Shown: piece by piece, positions 6,811 through 12,941 of the stretch
Layout of the letters: each line of letters begins with the position of its first letter
Position numbering within the stretch: position 1 is the first letter of the stretch
Origin: a virus
Direction: 5' to 3' (one strand)
IMG/VR virus record: IMGVR_UViG_3300025120_000299
Span: 1-31,473 of that record
Length of the DNA: 31,473 nucleotides
Notes under the pieces: generated by a model
The model's input: only the letters and a program-made list of their open reading frames with translations
Told to the model about the DNA's origin: nothing
Databases searched by the model: none
Program-made: the position numbers and the translations under genes

Positions 6811-7117
6811 AATATGCTTTGTGTTTTAATTCATAATTTCTGTAACCTTTTAAATCTTCTTCAGTTAATGATTCAATTGTATATTTCTTATTAAAAGTAA
6901 AGGAAGCAGCGTTAACCGCTTCCACTTTTACTTCTTTATTAACTGTGTCAAAATATTTAAAATTTTTCTTAATAGGCTTATAGTTGTATACTAATCTCTC
7001 ATATGGTAAATCTAATTCTTTTGCTATTTCAGGTATTGATTTTCCTTCAATTAACAATTGTTGTATTTTTGGAGATAGTAACAACCAATCCTCTTTTTTT
7101 AAATTCTTTGAGTACAT
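6797..7117 (-). CDS. HTH-containing small protein
   Basis: The ATG at 7117 (MYSKNLKKEDW) is preferred; a TTG at 7123 would add two residues. The 106-aa product has a helix-turn-helix-like stretch QLLIEGKSIPEIAKELDLPY (about 20-39), similar to the DNA-binding segment of many small regulators. A lysine- and tyrosine-rich second half follows. It may bind phage DNA during replication or regulate early genes. It overlaps the nuclease gene by 14 nt. The fold is supported only by the pattern. Confidence 0.7.
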   Translation of the reverse strand: MYSKNLKKEDWLLLSPKIQQLLIEGKSIPEIAKELDLPYERLVYNYKPIKKNFKYFDTVNKEVKVEAVNAASFTFNKKYTIESLTEEDLKGYRNYELKHKAYYETK

Positions 7118-7125
7118 AATCAATA

Positions 7126-7386
7126 TTAAAAGGGTAAATCGTTTGAAGATTCACTTGCAGTAGCTTTTACTGCTTTTTCTTGAGGCTTCCAAGTGTCAAC
7201 ACTAATGCTAACATCTTTTCCATACTGGTCCGCTTCAGGTTTAATATTAACATTAAGTTTTATAAACTTATTGCCGTTATACTCTTGAATGTATTCAGCT
7301 ATCTTTGAAGGATTAATAGTTACTTTTAACCATTTTTCATTCATTACTTTACCGCTTCCGCAGTATATTGTTTCATCTTTATTCAT
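7126..7386 (-). CDS. Probable single-stranded-DNA-binding protein analogue
   Basis: The 86-aa protein is rich in beta-forming segments (KWLKVTINPSKIAEYI, KFIKLNVNIKPEADQYGKD, VSISVDTW), as expected for a small OB-type fold. It ends in SSNDLPF. A short acidic tail ending in D-(I/L)-P-F is the hallmark of SSB proteins, which use it to recruit replication and repair enzymes. It lies among nuclease and replication genes, which fits. I do not see a clear canonical SSB core, so it may be a divergent phage SSB. Confidence 0.6.
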   Translation of the reverse strand: MNKDETIYCGSGKVMNEKWLKVTINPSKIAEYIQEYNGNKFIKLNVNIKPEADQYGKDVSISVDTWKPQEKAVKATASESSNDLPF

Positions 7387-7405
7387 TGTTATTTGTTTTT
7401 ATTGG

Positions 7406-7426
7406 TTTGCACTTTGCACTTTGCAT
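7406..7426 (+). repeat. Three tandem 7-bp units before the SSB-like gene
   Basis: The plus strand reads TTTGCAC-TTTGCAC-TTTGCAT. It lies in the 50-bp gap between the zinc-finger gene and the SSB-like gene, about 20 bp ahead of the latter's start. It could be a small operator or a chance slippage product. Confidence 0.6.
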
Positions 7427-7436
7427 TTTATTACTA

Positions 7437-7742
7437 TTAAATTATATTATCTAAGTGTTTTTTTGATTTTAAATGTCTTGCAATATTAGGCTTACTAACA
7501 CTTGCGCCACAACTACATTCAATTTTAAAATTATTTACAGCTCTATATTTTCTTCTTTTAAGAGCTCCTAAAGTAATACCTTCTATTTCGGATTCTTTAT
7601 AGTAATGATTTTTTGAATGTTCTCTATTACTCTCTGGATTATTTAATTTCCATTTAGCAGTCCTTTTAATTACTTTTTCTCTATTTTTTAAATAATGTTT
7701 TCTACTTGCTGCTTTTTGGTCTTCTTTATTTTTGTATGGCAT
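7437..7742 (-). CDS. Basic protein with C-terminal C2H2-type zinc finger
   Basis: The 101-aa, strongly basic protein opens with KNKEDQKAASRKHYLKNREK, a leader seen in HNH-type and other phage DNA-binding proteins. It ends in a finger: ECSCGASVSKPNIARHLKSKKH (about 76-97), with C-x-C followed by H-x5-H spacing like U1/BED-type fingers. No complete HNH catalytic motif is visible. It probably binds nucleic acid. It could be a truncated homing-type endonuclease or a phage regulator. Confidence 0.65.
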   Translation of the reverse strand: MPYKNKEDQKAASRKHYLKNREKVIKRTAKWKLNNPESNREHSKNHYYKESEIEGITLGALKRRKYRAVNNFKIECSCGASVSKPNIARHLKSKKHLDNII

Positions 7743-7752
7743 TTTTATTAGT

Positions 7753-8478
7753 TTATATTATTTCTTCTATTTCTGTTGCTACTTCTATAATTGCATTGCT
7801 ATATCCTTGAGGTTTACCATTCCATTCAGTGAATTTTTGTGTATAATGGTCGTAATCCATCCAGCCTTTAAATAACAAACTTTCATCTAATTTATAAACT
7901 TGTACATTAAATGGGCTTGTAGTTTCAATTGCTATTATATAAGCATCACATTCTTTTCCAAACTGGTCACTGTACATTGCTAATTGCATTTTGTAATCAT
8001 TATAGTATAAATCTCTATAAAAACGATTACCAGCATCAGTAGTGGTTTTAATATCTACTACACATTGCTTACCTTCAAAAGTAGTGATTAAATCTGCAAA
8101 GCCTTTAAAATCAACTCCTTTGTGTTTCCAATTAAGTTGCAGTTCTTTATCAGTTGCATTTTTTAACATTGTTTTAACTACTTCGTGGTTTATAGCATTA
8201 TTTAAAATATTATTTGCTGCATCTAATTCAGATTGTTTAATAATTGTTTTATCTTGGTTGGTTTTGCTAAATTCTTGCCAAACTTTTCCAGCTCTTCTTG
8301 AGCCTTTAAAAACTGCAAAGTCATCACCAAATGATTCAGGTTGTAATAATAATTTATGTAATAATGAACCAAACTGCATTGCATCAGTTCTTTTCATATC
8401 TCCATTCCAATACGCAAGTAAATGATTTGGTGATTTCTTAAATTGTGATAATGCGCTGTAACTAAGATGCTTTTTCAT
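7753..8478 (-). CDS. ExoVIII-like PD-(D/E)XK exonuclease
   Basis: The 241-aa protein has the RecE/ExoVIII-like (DUF3799-type) order of motifs: LSYSALSQFKKSPNH at the N-terminus, GSLLHKLLLQP (H41), GFADLI (D129), VVDIKTT (D142, K144) and QLAMY (Q165, Y169). These make up a metal-dependent 5'-3' exonuclease core. It would produce single strands for annealing-type recombination of phage DNA. The nearby 127-aa protein is a candidate annealing partner. The length is normal for the phage form of the family. Confidence 0.88.
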   Translation of the reverse strand: MKKHLSYSALSQFKKSPNHLLAYWNGDMKRTDAMQFGSLLHKLLLQPESFGDDFAVFKGSRRAGKVWQEFSKTNQDKTIIKQSELDAANNILNNAINHEVVKTMLKNATDKELQLNWKHKGVDFKGFADLITTFEGKQCVVDIKTTTDAGNRFYRDLYYNDYKMQLAMYSDQFGKECDAYIIAIETTSPFNVQVYKLDESLLFKGWMDYDHYTQKFTEWNGKPQGYSNAIIEVATEIEEII

Positions 8479-8587
8479 TTTGTGCTATTTTAGATTTATA
8501 AAACTTTTTAAGTGCTGCATTCCATTGCTTTTCTGTTTGTTCTTTATTCTTAAGAAGGCTTAACAGTTTTTTGTATTCTTCAGTCAT
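8462..8587 (-). CDS. 41-aa helical protein linking two recombination genes
   Basis: The ATG at 8587 overlaps the end of the 127-aa gene by 8 nt. The frame gives MTEEYKKLLSLLKNKEQTEK and continues with a basic helix to NEKAS, ending at 8462, 17 nt into the ExoVIII-like gene. It fills the only gap here and keeps the overlap chain, so it is probably real. It is charged and helical with no motif. It may be an accessory to the exonuclease. Confidence 0.6.
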   Translation of the reverse strand: MTEEYKKLLSLLKNKEQTEKQWNAALKKFYKSKIAQNEKAS

Positions 8588-8963
8588 TGCTTTTCTTTTT
8601 GAAGTTATCTGCTTCTACATCTGAATAAATACCAAATTCATAAGCATTAATTAATTTAAGTGTTAATCTGTCTTTCAATCTCTTTTCGCACATTGCAAAA
8701 GGATAGGGAGCTTTACAGTTTTTTGGTGATGCTTCACCAGTACTCCAAGCAATTTTATTGCCACGCTTTGCATCTCCTACCATTGCAACATCTTGATTGC
8801 TGTCTCTAAATACTGTTGGCGCGCCAAATTGAATGTTTTCTTTTGCTGCTATCTTTTCACAAGCATCGTGAGTTAATATCCACATACTTGATGCACCTCT
8901 TTTAAGTTCCCAAAAATCATCTTTAGTTAGATTGTATCTTTGTGCTATTTCTTTAATTTTCAT
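8580..8963 (-). CDS. Conserved phage protein beside ExoVIII; candidate recombination partner
   Basis: The 127-aa protein has ILTHDACEKIAAKENI near the middle and later GEASPKNCK, YPFAMCEKRLKDRLTLKLI and YSDVEADNF. The last three resemble a block I know from hypothetical proteins next to exonuclease genes in Bacteroidota phages (GEA...N...AMAEKRA.DR.ILKL...YSE.EAD.F). Its position suggests a single-strand annealing or recombination accessory role. No RecT, Erf or Rad52 motif can be claimed. It overlaps the upstream gene by 11 nt. Confidence 0.7.
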   Translation of the reverse strand: MKIKEIAQRYNLTKDDFWELKRGASSMWILTHDACEKIAAKENIQFGAPTVFRDSNQDVAMVGDAKRGNKIAWSTGEASPKNCKAPYPFAMCEKRLKDRLTLKLINAYEFGIYSDVEADNFKKKSND

Positions 8964-9270
8964 AGTTTTGTATTTTAGTTAATATAGTTTGTATTTTATT
9001 TATTCTTTTTGCATTATAGTTAATTCTTAACTGTTGCATTTCAGTAGCTATTGTGTCAACTATTGCCATATATCTACCGAATCTATTTTTATGTATTTCA
9101 ATATCATTATCTTGCATTACAAAATTTTTATTACATAAAATTCTTTTATTCCAATTAGCTTGAATTATTATATTTAATAGTCTTTGTGCTAAAAAATTAT
9201 GTCTTGTATATCTTTCGTGATACTCAAGCTGCTCATTGTAATATCTATATATTGATAAATCTTCTTGCAT
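8953..9270 (-). CDS. Unknown 105-aa helical early protein
   Basis: This basic, helix-rich protein is rich in Tyr, Asn and Arg (LSIYRYYNEQLEYHERYTRH at the N-terminus; RINYNAKRINKIQTILTKIQ near the end). It begins 2 nt after the stop of the small ribbon-helix-helix gene. There is no recognisable domain, signal or membrane segment. The early-block position suggests a regulatory or host-directed role. Confidence 0.7.
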   Translation of the reverse strand: MQEDLSIYRYYNEQLEYHERYTRHNFLAQRLLNIIIQANWNKRILCNKNFVMQDNDIEIHKNRFGRYMAIVDTIATEMQQLRINYNAKRINKIQTILTKIQNYEN

Positions 9271-9272
9271 AG

Positions 9273-9431
9273 TTAGTTAGCTTTATTGTAGTTTTCCATT
9301 AATTCAACTAATACTTCAGAATAAGAGCGTCTGCCATTGTTTCTGCATTTCTCTTGAAACTCTACAAGTGTATCAATTTTTTCTGCCTTTACATAGAAGG
9401 TTCTTGTTGTGTATTTTATTTCTCTATTCAT
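9273..9431 (-). CDS. Small ribbon-helix-helix-like regulator (52 aa)
   Basis: The frame from ATG 9431 gives 52 residues. A short strand (TTRTFYVKA, 8-16) is followed by a helix and then by NNGRRSYSEVLVELMENY (31-48). A polar-basic strand followed by R-S-x-S-E-V-L-x-E-L-M is the usual form of MetJ/Arc-type ribbon-helix-helix repressors. It starts one base after the stop of the preceding 36-aa frame and ends two bases before the next gene. It may repress the promoter at 10145-10175, although no operator has been shown. Confidence 0.7.
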   Translation of the reverse strand: MNREIKYTTRTFYVKAEKIDTLVEFQEKCRNNGRRSYSEVLVELMENYNKAN

Positions 9432-9432
9432 T

Positions 9433-9543
9433 TTATTTGTTTTTATTTGTTATTTTATTATATATTTTTTGTGTATCTATTTTATTAAATAAATCTTCTA
9501 AGAAGTCATTGTTTTCTTGAGTGTTTGATTTGTCGCTTTTCAT
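9433..9543 (-). CDS. 36-aa polar peptide, possible gene
   Basis: ATG 9543 opens MKSDKSNTQENNDFLEDLFN and a Lys/Asn-rich end. The frame stops one base before the ribbon-helix-helix gene. Its tight spacing supports it, but the composition is low in information and AT-driven. No function can be assigned. Confidence 0.4.
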   Translation of the reverse strand: MKSDKSNTQENNDFLEDLFNKIDTQKIYNKITNKNK

Positions 9544-9571
9544 AATTGTTGGTTTTAAAATATAAATATAA

Positions 9572-9784
9572 TTATTTATTTGTAAGTTTCTTAATTTCTG
9601 ATAAAATATTTTTTTTATTTTTTTCTTGCTCTTTTAAGCAGTATTCTATAATATGCGGTAAATCATTAAAAAGGTTTTTCATATTAAATACAACTTCAGC
9701 ATTTTCAGTACAAAGATGAAGTTCACCGCTATCAGCATATATAGTATGTGTTTCGTGAACATATATAGTTTTAAAATTTCCCAT
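9572..9784 (-). CDS. Unknown 70-aa early protein
   Basis: The start of this protein is beta-rich (FKTIYVHETHTIYADSGELH), followed by HIIEYCLKEQEKNKKNILSE, a basic helix. It begins 5 nt after the 109-aa gene, in the block driven by the early promoter. No family is recognised. It may be one of the host-takeover proteins common in the first genes of such phages. Confidence 0.65.
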   Translation of the reverse strand: MGNFKTIYVHETHTIYADSGELHLCTENAEVVFNMKNLFNDLPHIIEYCLKEQEKNKKNILSEIKKLTNK

Positions 9785-9789
9785 AATAT

Positions 9790-10119
9790 TTAATTTAATT
9801 CTAATTCATTACATATTTCATAGCCATACCAGTAAACTAAATTATTCACTAACTTTTCAGCATTATCAAAAGTTGTTTGTATTTCTCCGTAATTATCAAT
9901 TTCAAATTCATTACATATTGAAATAGCTTCAAAAACACTTAAATTATGTTCTATTAACCATTGCTCAGCGTTATAATATCCGATAATGTAATAGTCTTCA
10001 TTAAATGCTTTGTAGTGTATCTCATCATTAAGATAACTTTCTACAAGCGTTTTTGAATCTAAATACTCAATAGTATCATTTAAATGTTCTGTTAATTCTG
10101 TTTTGATTGATTGTTTCAT
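9790..10119 (-). CDS. Strongly acidic first early protein; DNA-mimic/anti-defence candidate
   Basis: The 109-aa protein contains about 22 Asp/Glu against about 5 Lys and no Arg. Acidic residues are spread along the chain, with aromatic patches YYIIGYYNAEQW (43-54) and VYWYGYEIC near the end. It is the first gene after the Bacteroidota-type promoter at 10145-10175, so it should be among the earliest and strongest transcripts. Small acidic early proteins of phages often inhibit host restriction, RNA polymerase or nucleoid proteins. That role is an inference from charge and position. No homology is recognised. Confidence 0.8.
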   Translation of the reverse strand: MKQSIKTELTEHLNDTIEYLDSKTLVESYLNDEIHYKAFNEDYYIIGYYNAEQWLIEHNLSVFEAISICNEFEIDNYGEIQTTFDNAEKLVNNLVYWYGYEICNELELN

Positions 10120-10144
10120 AATATAAATTTTAAGTTTGATTATT

Positions 10145-10175
10145 CAAATATAATTATAATTATAACAATAGCAAA
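10145..10175 (-). promoter_or_regulatory. Early promoter of Bacteroidota type
   Basis: On the minus strand TTTG (10175-10172) is followed after 19 nt by TATATTTG (10152-10145). The expected start is about 10137-10140, some 20 nt before the ATG at 10119. The 18-base core CAAATATAATTATAATTA (plus strand) is identical to the promoter downstream of terL. This is the only sizeable gap in the early half of the genome. Confidence 0.7.
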
Positions 10176-10213
10176 ATATTTAGGTACTTTTTTTTAAAAA
10201 AATTATTCTACTC

Positions 10214-11287
10214 TTAAAATAAATGTGTTATTCTTGCAACTTGGCCAAATTGCTTGTGAAATATAAAACTTTCTATTGCTTTATTATTACTTGATTGATA
10301 ACCGCTTTTATGATGCCAAGCATCTGCTTCTGATGGGCTGCGTAAACTTTCTATTGTGCAGCCTATCATATCTTTATTACTTACCTTGTGATGAACGTGC
10401 TGCGTAAACATATATCTATATTTAGTATTACTCCAGTGCTTACATTCATCAGCCATTAACATTGGAAGTAAATCCCACTTAATTTTATCACCGTGACAAG
10501 AACCAATTAAATTATTGTAATACTTGTGATATTTACGCATAGTCAAATCAATATCAAAAGAAACATTTTTACTTAATCGAAAATGCGCCTGTAATACTTG
10601 AGCCATTAAAAAGCCTGTAACGTGGTCATGATTACCAGCAGTGAAAAGAATTTTAACATTAGCTAACTGCATTAACATTTCAATGATTTCTACCATTAAA
10701 CGTTTAGCAATCATAAAATTGTCACTAAATAATCCGTCTGTATCTTGTGGCGTGCCTGCAGTTGTAGTGTTCTTCAAGCTATCTACGTGCAATAAATCGC
10801 CTGACAATAAGAAAACAACCTCATCAATATGAAAACCTTTAGCTTTTTCAATACAACCTCTTACGCCTTCTAAAGCTCTTAAAACTGCTATTTGTGAATT
10901 ATATTCAGAACCTGAAACAAAGCTCTTACAAAGCTTGCCAATGTGCAAATCACTTGGGCAACAGAAGAATAAATGACCATCTATTTTCTTTTGGTGCTTT
11001 ATCTTTGTGTATTTCGGTGAATACTCTTTTAAGTCTTTTATTAAATCTTCGCATAATTTTTTTAAATCTTGTTCTTCTTTTTTTGGTTGCTTAAAATATA
11101 ATGAAGCGTTTTCGTTCTTAATCCATCCACTGTGCAATGTTTCAGGGTCTAAACCTTCTTGTTCACATTCATATTTAGCGCGCCTGTATTGTGTTATAAT
11201 ATCAGCTTCATCAGGCTTTAGTCTAAATCGTGGATTTGATTTATTAGATTCTGAATAACGTTTAGAATGATGTTTATTTTTATTCAC
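10214..11287 (-). CDS. Calcineurin-like metallophosphoesterase
   Basis: The 357-aa protein shows all dimetal motifs in order: D113-L-H115 (PSDLHIGK), GD (163-164, SGDLLHVD), GNHDH (218-222), H265 in SCHGDK and H297-V-H299 in TQHVHH. The N-terminal 100 residues are basic and helical and may bind DNA. Members act as phosphodiesterases or nucleases (SbcD/Mre11-like) or as phosphatases. In phages of this kind the gene lies between lysis and early genes, and the role is often thought to be DNA processing. The exact substrate cannot be told. No SbcC partner is present. Confidence 0.85.
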   Translation of the reverse strand: MNKNKHHSKRYSESNKSNPRFRLKPDEADIITQYRRAKYECEQEGLDPETLHSGWIKNENASLYFKQPKKEEQDLKKLCEDLIKDLKEYSPKYTKIKHQKKIDGHLFFCCPSDLHIGKLCKSFVSGSEYNSQIAVLRALEGVRGCIEKAKGFHIDEVVFLLSGDLLHVDSLKNTTTAGTPQDTDGLFSDNFMIAKRLMVEIIEMLMQLANVKILFTAGNHDHVTGFLMAQVLQAHFRLSKNVSFDIDLTMRKYHKYYNNLIGSCHGDKIKWDLLPMLMADECKHWSNTKYRYMFTQHVHHKVSNKDMIGCTIESLRSPSEADAWHHKSGYQSSNNKAIESFIFHKQFGQVARITHLF

Positions 11288-11312
11288 TAAATTTTAAAAA
11301 AAGTAAATATAA

Positions 11313-11756
11313 TTAATTTTTTCTAATTGATGAGCCGTAGAAATAACCAAACAAACTCAAAGTAATTCCTTCAACTAAACCAATTAAAGTATAAAATGTC
11401 TTTTCGTTATGTTCTGGAATTTGAATATATACAATTGCATAAACTAAAAAAATAAAAGTTCCTAAGCCTACAAGTCCAGTTAAAGTGAACATAAAGTCAA
11501 ACTTTCTAACTTTAGCAATCTCAACTTCGCGCTTCCTTGCGCTGTCTCTATCTTCTACTTCTAATTTATAAGCTTCAAGTATTTCTTTATGAAGTTGTGC
11601 TTTATCTTCAGAACTTAAATCTGGTTCGCTGTCGATGAGGTTTTTAACAACTCCAAGAATACCTTTTTCAGGTAAAAGATTACCAGCAATTTCAAGTATT
11701 TTTGGCGCTTTGTTTTTTAGTATTTTACCTATTTTAGTATCTTTTAATTTTTTCAT
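11313..11756 (-). CDS. Holin-like membrane protein
   Basis: The start is placed at ATG 11756 (MKKLKDTKIGK), which overlaps the stop of the Cys-rich micro-gene in ATGA. A TTG at 11765 would add three residues. The 147-aa product has a soluble N-terminal part of about 85 residues, then two membrane segments (FTLTGLVGLGTFIFLVYAIVY and TFYTLIGLVEGITLSLFGYFYG), ending in a short basic tail. This matches multi-TM phage holins, which open the inner membrane to release the amidase. It lies two genes after the amidase. Another lysis-linked membrane protein is possible. Confidence 0.7.
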   Translation of the reverse strand: MKKLKDTKIGKILKNKAPKILEIAGNLLPEKGILGVVKNLIDSEPDLSSEDKAQLHKEILEAYKLEVEDRDSARKREVEIAKVRKFDFMFTLTGLVGLGTFIFLVYAIVYIQIPEHNEKTFYTLIGLVEGITLSLFGYFYGSSIRKN

Positions 11757-11863
11757 CCTGAGCAACTTTCACAAGTTTCATCATCAATATTACAAGTCCT
11801 TTCAGGAACTGGTAACTTTTCCATTTTCTTAATTAGTTCTTCTAAGTTAGTTTGTTTATTCAT
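11753..11863 (-). CDS. 36-aa Cys-rich micro-protein in the lysis cassette
   Basis: The ATG at 11863 overlaps the amidase stop by 8 nt. The frame ends at 11753 with a TGA that shares bases with the holin ATG. The peptide starts MNKQTNLEELIKKMEKLPVP and ends with C-x6-C-x2-C (CNIDDETCESC). The overlaps on both sides argue for translation and coupling of amidase and holin. The Cys pattern suggests metal binding or disulfides. No signal peptide is visible, so it may act in the cytoplasm, for example in lysis timing. Confidence 0.65.
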   Translation of the reverse strand: MNKQTNLEELIKKMEKLPVPERTCNIDDETCESCSG

Positions 11864-12365
11864 CTTTTTTCTTTTTAGCTTTTTGACCTGCTGCGCTTTT
11901 TGGTTTAAATCCTTTTGGTTGAAATTCTAAATATTCAGCTTCTGCATCAAAACAAGGACACTGTTTCATAAATTCAAATTCATCAATTTTACCATCTTTG
12001 TTTTTATCAGGTGATAAATCTCTATGGCCGTAAATCTTAGCATCAGGATAAATATGCTTAAGTTGTTTAATCATCTTAATCAATAACTCCTTTTGTCTTG
12101 GTGTTCTTGTGTCTTTTGCTTTACCATTAGCATCTAAACCACCAATATAGCATATAGCCGCAGCATTAGAATTATGTGACCTCGCTGATGCTGGAATTCT
12201 TTTAAGTGGCCTACCGAATTCTATTTGCTGATGACCTATTATATAATGGTAACCTATGTCGCTCCAACCTCTATCTAAATGCCATCTTCTAATGGTGTCT
12301 GCTGTTATTGCTTGTCCCTCTCTTGTGGCAGAACAGTGTATATGAATTTCTTTAATCTCTCTCAT
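11856..12365 (-). CDS. N-acetylmuramoyl-L-alanine amidase with EF-hand-like loop (endolysin)
   Basis: The 169-aa amidase of the Amidase_2/T7-lysozyme type cuts the amide bond between MurNAc and the stem peptide. The zinc ligands are H10 (IHIHCSAT), H114 (YGHRDLS) and a Cys in KQCPCF (C136 or C138). GWSDIGYHYIIG (33-44) is the usual substrate strand. Between H114 and the Cys lies DKNKDGKIDEFE (120-131), a full EF-hand loop signature D-x-N-x-D-G-x-I-x-x-x-E, so calcium may regulate or stabilise the enzyme. The C-terminus is lysine-rich. There is no signal peptide, so holin-dependent release is expected. Confidence 0.92.
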   Translation of the reverse strand: MREIKEIHIHCSATREGQAITADTIRRWHLDRGWSDIGYHYIIGHQQIEFGRPLKRIPASARSHNSNAAAICYIGGLDANGKAKDTRTPRQKELLIKMIKQLKHIYPDAKIYGHRDLSPDKNKDGKIDEFEFMKQCPCFDAEAEYLEFQPKGFKPKSAAGQKAKKKKDE

Positions 12366-12657
12366 CTTTGTAACGTTTAGTGTCGTTTCTTTTTTTAGCT
12401 GTTGCTATTAATCGAGCTTCCATTTTTACAATCTTTACTTTAAGATGAGTATTCTCAGTAATTAACTCATCAATCTTATGTTCAAGCTCTCCAATCTTTT
12501 TAGTAAGTGTATCTATTTGTTCAGCGAAAACATTATCTACACGCTCTTCTTTTTTAGCGTTAATATCAATTTTCTGTTTTATTATTTGCCAAATTTCTTT
12601 GATGCCTAAAGCACCCACTAAGCTACTCACGATAATGAGTAAAGATTCACTTTCCAT
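12352..12657 (-). CDS. Membrane-anchored coiled-coil protein of the lysis cassette
   Basis: The start at ATG 12657 (MESESLLIIVSSLVGALGIK) is preferred because it leaves a 20-nt gap from the preceding stop. Starting at 12702 would add 15 residues and overlap. The 101-aa protein has one hydrophobic N-terminal segment, then a long coiled coil (VFAEQIDTLTKKIGELEHKI and on), and a basic end. This topology recalls i-spanins or small holin-like proteins. It overlaps the amidase by 14 nt. Spanin or holin activity is inferred from topology and position. Confidence 0.65.
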   Translation of the reverse strand: MESESLLIIVSSLVGALGIKEIWQIIKQKIDINAKKEERVDNVFAEQIDTLTKKIGELEHKIDELITENTHLKVKIVKMEARLIATAKKRNDTKRYKDERD

Positions 12658-12677
12658 TTTTAAGATTTTTATTGTTT

Positions 12678-12920
12678 TCATTCTGGCATAGGTTCGCTCC
12701 ATTCTGAGCTACTCATTAGCTCTAAGCACTCACTTTGATTCATAACACTTCCTACTATAGGTAAACTTCCATTTGTAATAAATGAAGGTTCTACAGAGTA
12801 GCTTAATAAACCTTGAGTATTGGCTAAATTCCTTCGCATTGTTTGTGCGCTGCTTTGATTAACTTGTGAAAAGATTACTTTGTCTGTATTCTCTAAATTA
12901 ATTACTACGTATTGTCTCAT
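12678..12920 (-). CDS. Small conserved protein after the LamG genes
   Basis: The 80-aa protein starts MRQYVVINLENTDKVIFSQV, contains TMRRNLANTQGLLSYSVEPS and ends ECLELMSSSEWSEPMPE. It resembles a short protein often seen downstream of tail-fibre genes in Bacteroidota phages. It has no membrane segment. It may be a small fibre-associated or assembly protein. The function is not known. Confidence 0.7.
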   Translation of the reverse strand: MRQYVVINLENTDKVIFSQVNQSSAQTMRRNLANTQGLLSYSVEPSFITNGSLPIVGSVMNQSECLELMSSSEWSEPMPE

Positions 12921-12941
12921 TTTTTTATTTATTTAATATTA

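Noticed and set aside
7381-7428. 15-codon leader peptide from ATG 7426 before the SSB-like gene
   Set aside because: Too short, formed mostly by the tandem repeat, and with no overlap with neighbours.
10176-10213. A/T palindrome TTTTTTTTAAAAAAA after the metallophosphoesterase as terminator
   Set aside because: No G+C stem; the sequence is a simple A/T run and could arise by chance in this composition.
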